This document shows, in pieces, positions 5,986 through 9,188 of a stretch of DNA of 9,188 bases. This DNA is from an uncultured Clostridia bacterium (GTDB lineage: Bacteria; Bacillota; Clostridia; Christensenellales; UBA1242). The notes below the pieces were generated by a model. It had not been told where the DNA came from and did no database searches. It saw only the letters and a list, made by a program, of their open reading frames with translations. Every line of letters starts with the position of its first letter. The first letter of the stretch is position 1. Made by a program: the position numbers and the translations under genes. The stretch lies in the NCBI GenBank assembly GCA_944372745.1, contig CALWAB010000106.1:1-9188 (forward strand). Reading direction: 5' to 3'.

Positions 5986-6020
5986 AAACGCTTGATTTTA
6001 TACTTAATATAATGTATATT
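5986..6020 (+). promoter_or_regulatory. Promoter of the second MerR-like gene
   Basis: AAACGCTTGATTTT (5986-5999) is identical to the box before the first paralogue. TTGATT (5992-5997), a 17-bp spacer and TATATT (6015-6020) fit a sigma-A promoter. The spacer is two bases shorter than in the first copy, so the two promoters may respond differently to a MerR protein. Confidence 0.55.
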
Positions 6021-6041
6021 TTTATTAATTTGGAGGAATTT

Positions 6042-7209
6042 ATGTATACTATTGGACAATTTAGCAAACTTACTGGAGTAAGTACAAAGACTTTAATTTG
6101 GTATGACAATGTGGGAGTATTAAAGCCTGAAAAGGTTGACGAAGACAATGGCTATAGGTATTATAGTGATGAAAGTTTGAAAAAAACTTGTTGACATTTA
6201 TTTTTGGAAATCTATGGATTTCAGCGTGAAAGAAATTGTCAACCTTTCTCAAGGTGTGATAGATGATAAGATTAAAGTTTTACAAAAGAAAATAAATTTT
6301 ATAAACTTCAATATGAATTTATTGAAAGATTTAAAAGATGAGAATGTAGAAGATAAAGATTTGTCAATCTTTAAGTTGGGAGATAGGGATATCAATGGAC
6401 ATTGGTTGTATAGAAATTCTTCAACTAATTTTAAAGAAATTGATGATTATACATATAAAAAAGTCAATGACTCTATGCCTAAACACTTATTTTTTGGAAA
6501 TGACATTGCTACAGACACAAAAAGTATTATTGAGTATGACGACAATGGCTTCTCTTTAAAAGATGACAATGGCAATGTGCGAACATTTGTATATTTTATT
6601 TTAAATCATTCTTATGACCTAATATTATGTGAATTGCCAAGCGACGATAAAGCAAATAAACGAATAGAATTTCATAGATACAATAAGTATAATAGAGAAC
6701 TAAAATATTCAGCAGATGATGTTAAAAAAATCTATGATAAATGTCAACCACAAGATGAGAAATATTCAAGCGATATAGAATTAAATACTTCACTATTGGG
6801 AGAATGGAAGGTTTATGACGAAATTGCAGAAAGTCAAGTGAATACTTATGACGGTGACAATAAGGGTGAAGAAAAAGTTCATTATACACTTTTTCCATTG
6901 TATGAAAATCTAATCATTAATGAATACAAAGAAGTGATAACTATGAAAGAAGAAGATAGACTTCGCATACATGGAACATGCAAGGAAATAATTTTGACCA
7001 GGGACAATACTATAATGCCAATTATGATGAGCAAAAATAAAAATGATGAATTTGCTATTAAAGAAATTATGACAAAGCAACAAAAATTAATGCGTGGTAA
7101 ATATCGCAAAATTAATGATGAAGAATATTTGTTTATAAATCTTGATAACTTCATAGAATTGGACGAAAGAGCCTATGTCTTTAAAAAAGTAATTGACAAT
7201 AAAGAATAA
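6042..7209 (+). pseudogene. Second MerR-like regulator, split by a one-base frameshift in an A7 run
   Basis: ATG at 6042, with GGAGG five bases upstream, begins MYTIGQFSKLTGVSTKTLIWYD and keeps the canonical NGYRYYS motif. After ESLKK the frame hits TGA at 6192-6194. Dropping one A from the run at 6180-6186 restores LVDIYFWKSMDFSVKEI, which aligns with IIDISILKSIEFSTKGI of the first paralogue, and the frame then stays open to TAA at 7209 (388 aa in total). The downstream part (ATG 6214, 331 aa) keeps both C-terminal modules without further damage: GHWLYRNSSTNFKEI, LNHSYDLILCELPSDD, LLGEWKVYDEI, RDNT, DEEYLFINL. It could be a recent pseudogene, a phase-variable gene, a slippage-expressed gene or an assembly error. 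ATG 6214 lacks a good ribosome binding site. Confidence 0.75.
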
Positions 7210-7294
7210 ATTTAAAGTTACTAAGTATTAAATAAAATTACTATTTAAGTCCTTTTCATAGTTAATGGACAAACATTGAAAAATTTAAATTTAC

Positions 7295-7408
7295 TTGATT
7301 TTTTGATTTTTATTGTGTTACTAATTTTACACATAGCACTAATTATGTTGGCTCAGTTCCGCCCTTGCACCGTGTTTTAAGAAGTAAGTACAACTTACTT
7401 CTTTTTGT
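7295..7408 (+). ncRNA. Candidate small RNA, unit 1 (promoter, core motif, terminator)
   Basis: TTGATT (7295-7300), an 18-bp spacer and TGT-TACTAA (-10 at 7319-7324) precede an RNA of about 75-80 nt. It contains a small stem ACATA/TATGT (7332-7347), then the core GGCTCAGTTCCGCCC and TTGCACCGT (7350-7373). It ends in the terminator AAGAAGTAAGT-ACA-ACTTACTTCTT with a T tract (7379-7406). There is no reading frame with a ribosome binding site. The coordinates include the promoter. A homologous unit follows 119-131 bp downstream. Confidence 0.55.
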
Positions 7409-7413
7409 ATTTA

Positions 7414-7538
7414 TTGACTTTTTGATAATATTTGCATATAATATATAATGGACATAGCAAAAACACTTAAAGTGTCTGTCGGCTTAGTTCCGACCTTGCG
7501 CCGTCCGATAGGAAAAAGTTTTTACTTTTTCCCTTTTT
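7414..7538 (+). ncRNA. Candidate small RNA, unit 2 (promoter, core motif, terminator)
   Basis: TTGACT (7414-7419), a 17-bp spacer and a perfect TATAAT (7437-7442) predict a start near 7449 and an RNA of about 90 nt. The RNA shares ACATAGCA with unit 1, carries a small hairpin ACACT/AGTGT, and has the core GGCTTAGTTCCGACC and TTGCGCCGT (7481-7504), identical to unit 1 at 21 of 24 positions. In the core GTCGG can pair with CCGAC around a 7-nt loop. It ends in GGAAAAAGT-TTTT-ACTTTTTCC plus a T tract (7511-7538). The stem sequences of the two terminators differ completely while the core is kept, which argues that the core is functional. The coordinates include the promoter. Confidence 0.6.
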
Positions 7539-7542
7539 ATTT

Positions 7543-7643
7543 GGCTCTTTGTTAATAATGGGGGAGTAATAGATTAAGCATTTAAAATATCCCTTAAAGA
7601 GTATAACTTTAATATTGACCATCACGAATATTGTTAAAGAACT
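7543..7643. mobile_element. 101-bp ISL3-like miniature element, copy B
   Basis: The left end GGCTCTTTGTTAATAATG and the inverted right end AGTTCTTTAACAATATTC are imperfect inverted repeats. It is homologous to copy A at 3524-3618 (shared AATAATG, GTAATA and ATTGACC, then CACGAATATT), same orientation, no gene inside. It directly abuts the terminator of small RNA unit 2 on the left and the inverted repeat block on the right. No target duplication is visible. Confidence 0.5.
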
Positions 7644-7647
7644 AAGC

Positions 7648-7890
7648 AATATATTTTATGTTCTTAGTACTGAATTTGGCTAGTGCTACTCTCCAAGCCT
7701 ACAGATGCAGGAGTATTAGCACGGCAATGGTCACCATTGGTCACCGCTGGTGATTAAACAATAGTAGATAGATGCGTACAAACAAGACCAGTAGTGTTGT
7801 GCCAGTACCCACCCCACAGTAGGGTATTCTACCTCTAGGGTTGTAGGGGAAAAAATACACCTACATTTCTAGGGGATGGGAAATTCCCTA
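7648..7890. repeat. Gene-free repeat block, partly inverted copy of the left block
   Basis: Positions 7648-7712 match the reverse complement of 247-312 at roughly 83 percent by eye, sharing TTCTTAGTACT, GGCTAGTGCT, CCAAG and TGCAGGA. Further out both sides keep GGTGATTAAA and a CCAG-ACCCA-like stretch, with indels between. Inside are a direct repeat of TTGGTCACC-like units (7723-7742), a stem TGTAGG/CCTACA (7845-7866) and TAGGGGATGGGAAATTCCCTA (7870-7890), which echoes the AGGGGAT hairpins of the left block. No gene is apparent. Confidence 0.65.
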
Positions 7891-7936
7891 AAAAATTCAT
7901 TTGTATACACTCTCAATCGATCATAAAAGTGATAGA

Positions 7937-8269
7937 TTATTTTTTGTAATTTTCATAATTGTATGTCCCATTCATCACTTTTAGAAGAGTATCAAAATTG
8001 TCGTCTTCTGCCATTTTGTTGTTGTGTAGTTGACCACATTTTTGACACTTGTATGTGATTACATATCCTTTATTGTTGTTGTAACTTACTGATATGGGAA
8101 TAAGTAAACCTTTGCAATCATTTGCACGGTCACCGGGGTTGTGGTCAATGTGTATTGATACAAGGCAATTAGGACAGTGGTCACGCGAAGTGTAACCAAG
8201 CGGTTCTACAAGAGTGTCGCAATTGGCACATACAAAACCATTGTCATTTTTTGTGAATTTTCTTTCCAT
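7937..8269 (-). CDS. RNHCP-domain zinc-ribbon protein
   Basis: This 110-aa protein matches the RNHCP domain pattern. It has paired cysteines C14/C17, the name-giving motif as RDHCP (29-33, with Asp replacing Asn) followed by NC35L, then HIDHNPGDR (40-48), C52, and C75/C78 in KCQKCG. It ends with the conserved EDDN (88-91). The cysteine spacing indicates two zinc-binding sites. The function of the family is not known to me. The length is usual for a stand-alone RNHCP protein. It is monocistronic on the minus strand. The ATG at 8267-8269 has no Shine-Dalgarno sequence and is predicted to coincide with the transcription start. A weak stem after the stop (7914-7936) lacks a clear T tract, so the transcript end is uncertain. 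Confidence 0.85.
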   Translation of the reverse strand: MERKFTKNDNGFVCANCDTLVEPLGYTSRDHCPNCLVSIHIDHNPGDRANDCKGLLIPISVSYNNNKGYVITYKCQKCGQLHNNKMAEDDNFDTLLKVMNGTYNYENYKK

Positions 8270-8275
8270 ATTTTA

Positions 8276-8304
8276 AATATATCATAAATTTATTGTTTTG
8301 TCAA
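8276..8304 (-). promoter_or_regulatory. RNHCP gene promoter, placed for a leaderless transcript
   Basis: On the minus strand TTGACA (8299-8304), a 17-bp spacer ending in TGA, and TATATT (8276-8281). Only six bases separate the -10 from the ATG, so the first transcribed base should be the A of the start codon. On the plus strand the -35 region reads TTTGTCAAA (8297-8305), a full match to the 0A-box consensus, although any TTGACA gives most of that match by itself. Confidence 0.75.
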
Positions 8305-8330
8305 AATTATTGTTAAGATAAATTAGTCAA

Positions 8331-8811
8331 TTTAAAAACATATTGCATTATTTAATAACTTATTGTAAAGTGATTTGATATATTTAATTAAATAAATTTT
8401 GGCATACAAATTTTTTATTAAACTAAAAGTAAACAATAGATATAGTATCTAAGAAAATGAGTTTTAATTTAAAATCAATATATAATTAGTAATTAATCTT
8501 ATAAAAAATGCTATCATTGATTGATAGCATATGTGTTCAATAATTCAATATTTTTGTTTGACATATCTATAAAGAGTTTGTATAGGATGTGTTTATACTT
8601 AAGGAGAAAATTCATATTTTTTTGTACATTTGCAATTAAATATTTTTAATTTTATATTTATTAATTTGTTTTGTATGGTTTATCAAAATAGTGTGCAATT
8701 AATTTTAACGAATACAAGACTTTAATAGGAAGAATTTAATTTTATGCACACATAGTTAATAAGCAAAAAGCAACCTTTATATTATATATTTCTTTCACTA
8801 AAATTTTGCCC
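8331..8811. other. AT-rich gap without a recognisable gene
   Basis: No supported reading frame was found. Apart from the minus-strand terminator at 8502-8530, it holds a promoter-like TTGACA (8570-8575) with TATAGG 17 bp on, then AAGGAG near 8600 on the plus strand, but no start codon follows at a useful distance. It also holds an inverted pair GTGTGCA/TGCACAC (8691-8697 and 8745-8751) with a long loop, of unknown meaning. Confidence 0.45.
8502..8530 (-). terminator. Minus-strand terminator, probably ending the spo0A transcript
   Basis: Read on the minus strand, ATGCTATCA and TGATAGCAT form a perfect 9-bp stem with a 5-nt loop, followed by a run of T. It is the first strong terminator after spo0A, 281 bases beyond its stop, and no gene was found between. 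Confidence 0.72.
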
Positions 8812-9188
8812 TTAAGCATTATCAAGTAGCATTTTGTCTGCGATTAGTGCGATAAACTCAGAGTTTGTAGGTCTATCCTTACTGTCGTACACTTTCATAC
8901 CAAATATGGTGTTAATGCTCTCAATTCTGCCCCTATTCCACGCAATCTCTATGGCGTGTCTTATTGCTCTCTCAACTTTAGACGGAGTGGTCTCAAACTT
9001 TTGTGCAATAGCTGGATATAACTCCTTTGTTATGTTGTTCATAAAATTAGGATTACTAAACGCAAGTTTAATAGCTTCTCTCAAGTATTGGTAACCCTTT
9101 ATATGAGCAGGTATACCAATGGTTAGGAACACATTAGTAATTTGTTCTTCAATAACTTTGGCTTTAGCCTTAGCACTGCTATGAACAG
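8812..9188 (-). CDS. spo0A: Stage 0 sporulation protein A, C-terminal DNA-binding domain (partial)
   Basis: The frame is open from TAA at 8812-8814 to the window edge, giving the last 124 residues; the N-terminal receiver domain lies outside. The sequence carries the nearly invariant Spo0A effector domain: GIPAHIKGYQYLREAI, ELYPAIAQKFETTPSKVERAI, RHAIEIAWNRG and PTNSEFIALIADKM. The helix-turn-helix recognition segment (TPSKVERAIRHAIE) keeps the DNA-contacting Glu and Arg positions, so normal 0A-box specificity is expected. The GTG at 9130-9132 is internal, not a start. Spo0A is the phosphorelay output that starts sporulation, activating and repressing genes through 0A boxes. An array resembling such boxes lies at 2211-2260 in this window. 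Confidence 0.96.
   Translation of the reverse strand, partial: VHSSAKAKAKVIEEQITNVFLTIGIPAHIKGYQYLREAIKLAFSNPNFMNNITKELYPAIAQKFETTPSKVERAIRHAIEIAWNRGRIESINTIFGMKVYDSKDRPTNSEFIALIADKMLLDNA

Noticed and set aside
6214..7209. The 331-aa frame as an independent gene starting at ATG 6214
   Set aside because: Alignment to the tandem paralogue continues upstream across the A7 run, and the ATG has no good ribosome binding site, so a frameshifted gene is the simpler reading.
7350..7504. T-box or known riboswitch identity for the small RNA cores
   Set aside because: No T-box antiterminator sequence or known riboswitch signature was recognised, and no gene follows the terminators.
8570..8605. Plus-strand small gene with promoter TTGACA and AAGGAG
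   Set aside because: The -10 is poor and no ATG, GTG or TTG start with a sensible frame lies at a usable distance from AAGGAG.
9130..9132. GTG as the start of the spo0A fragment
   Set aside because: Spo0A-like coding sequence continues upstream in the same frame to the window edge, so this codon is internal.

Overview
The window looks like a low-GC, endospore-forming member of the Firmicutes, probably class Clostridia. The evidence is strong AT bias, AGGAGG-type ribosome binding sites, TTGACA/TATAAT-type promoters, and the conserved DNA-binding end of the sporulation regulator Spo0A at the right edge. The left edge carries the last residues of a KhpB/Jag-like R3H RNA-binding protein. I cannot name the species.

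Layout. 1-136: end of the R3H protein and its terminator. 160-535: a gene-free block packed with hairpins and repeats. 535-2124, minus strand: a translationally coupled operon of three membrane-associated unknowns (25, 274 and 200 aa) with its own promoter and terminator. 2163-3515, plus strand and divergent from that operon: a Rho-like protein that keeps the Rho_N and RNA-binding regions but has lost the Walker A motif. Its leader contains a 10-bp-phased array that matches Spo0A boxes. 3524-3775: two decayed transposable-element traces, a 95-bp ISL3-like miniature element and the 5' end of an IS200-type transposase gene. 4179-4352: tRNA-Arg(ACG) with promoter and terminator. 4520-7209: two tandem paralogous regulators with MerR-type N-termini and an unrecognised duplicated C-terminal domain; the first is intact and the second has a one-base frameshift in an A7 run. 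7295-7538: two homologous promoter-motif-terminator units that look like a duplicated small RNA gene. 7543-7890: a second miniature element and a second repeat block, partly inverted relative to the left one. 7937-8304, minus strand: an RNHCP-type zinc-ribbon protein with a promoter placed for leaderless translation. 8812-9188, minus strand: the C-terminal DNA-binding domain of Spo0A.

The most interesting connection is between the Rho-like gene and Spo0A. The leader of the inactive-looking Rho paralogue carries at least four head-to-tail copies close to the 0A box TTTGTCRAA, exactly 10 bp apart, and Spo0A itself is encoded at the other end of the window. This suggests that Spo0A~P controls a Rho-like protein at entry into sporulation. 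The second candidate for something undescribed is the tandem small-RNA pair with its 24-nt conserved core. All functional assignments come from reading motifs by eye; no database search was possible.
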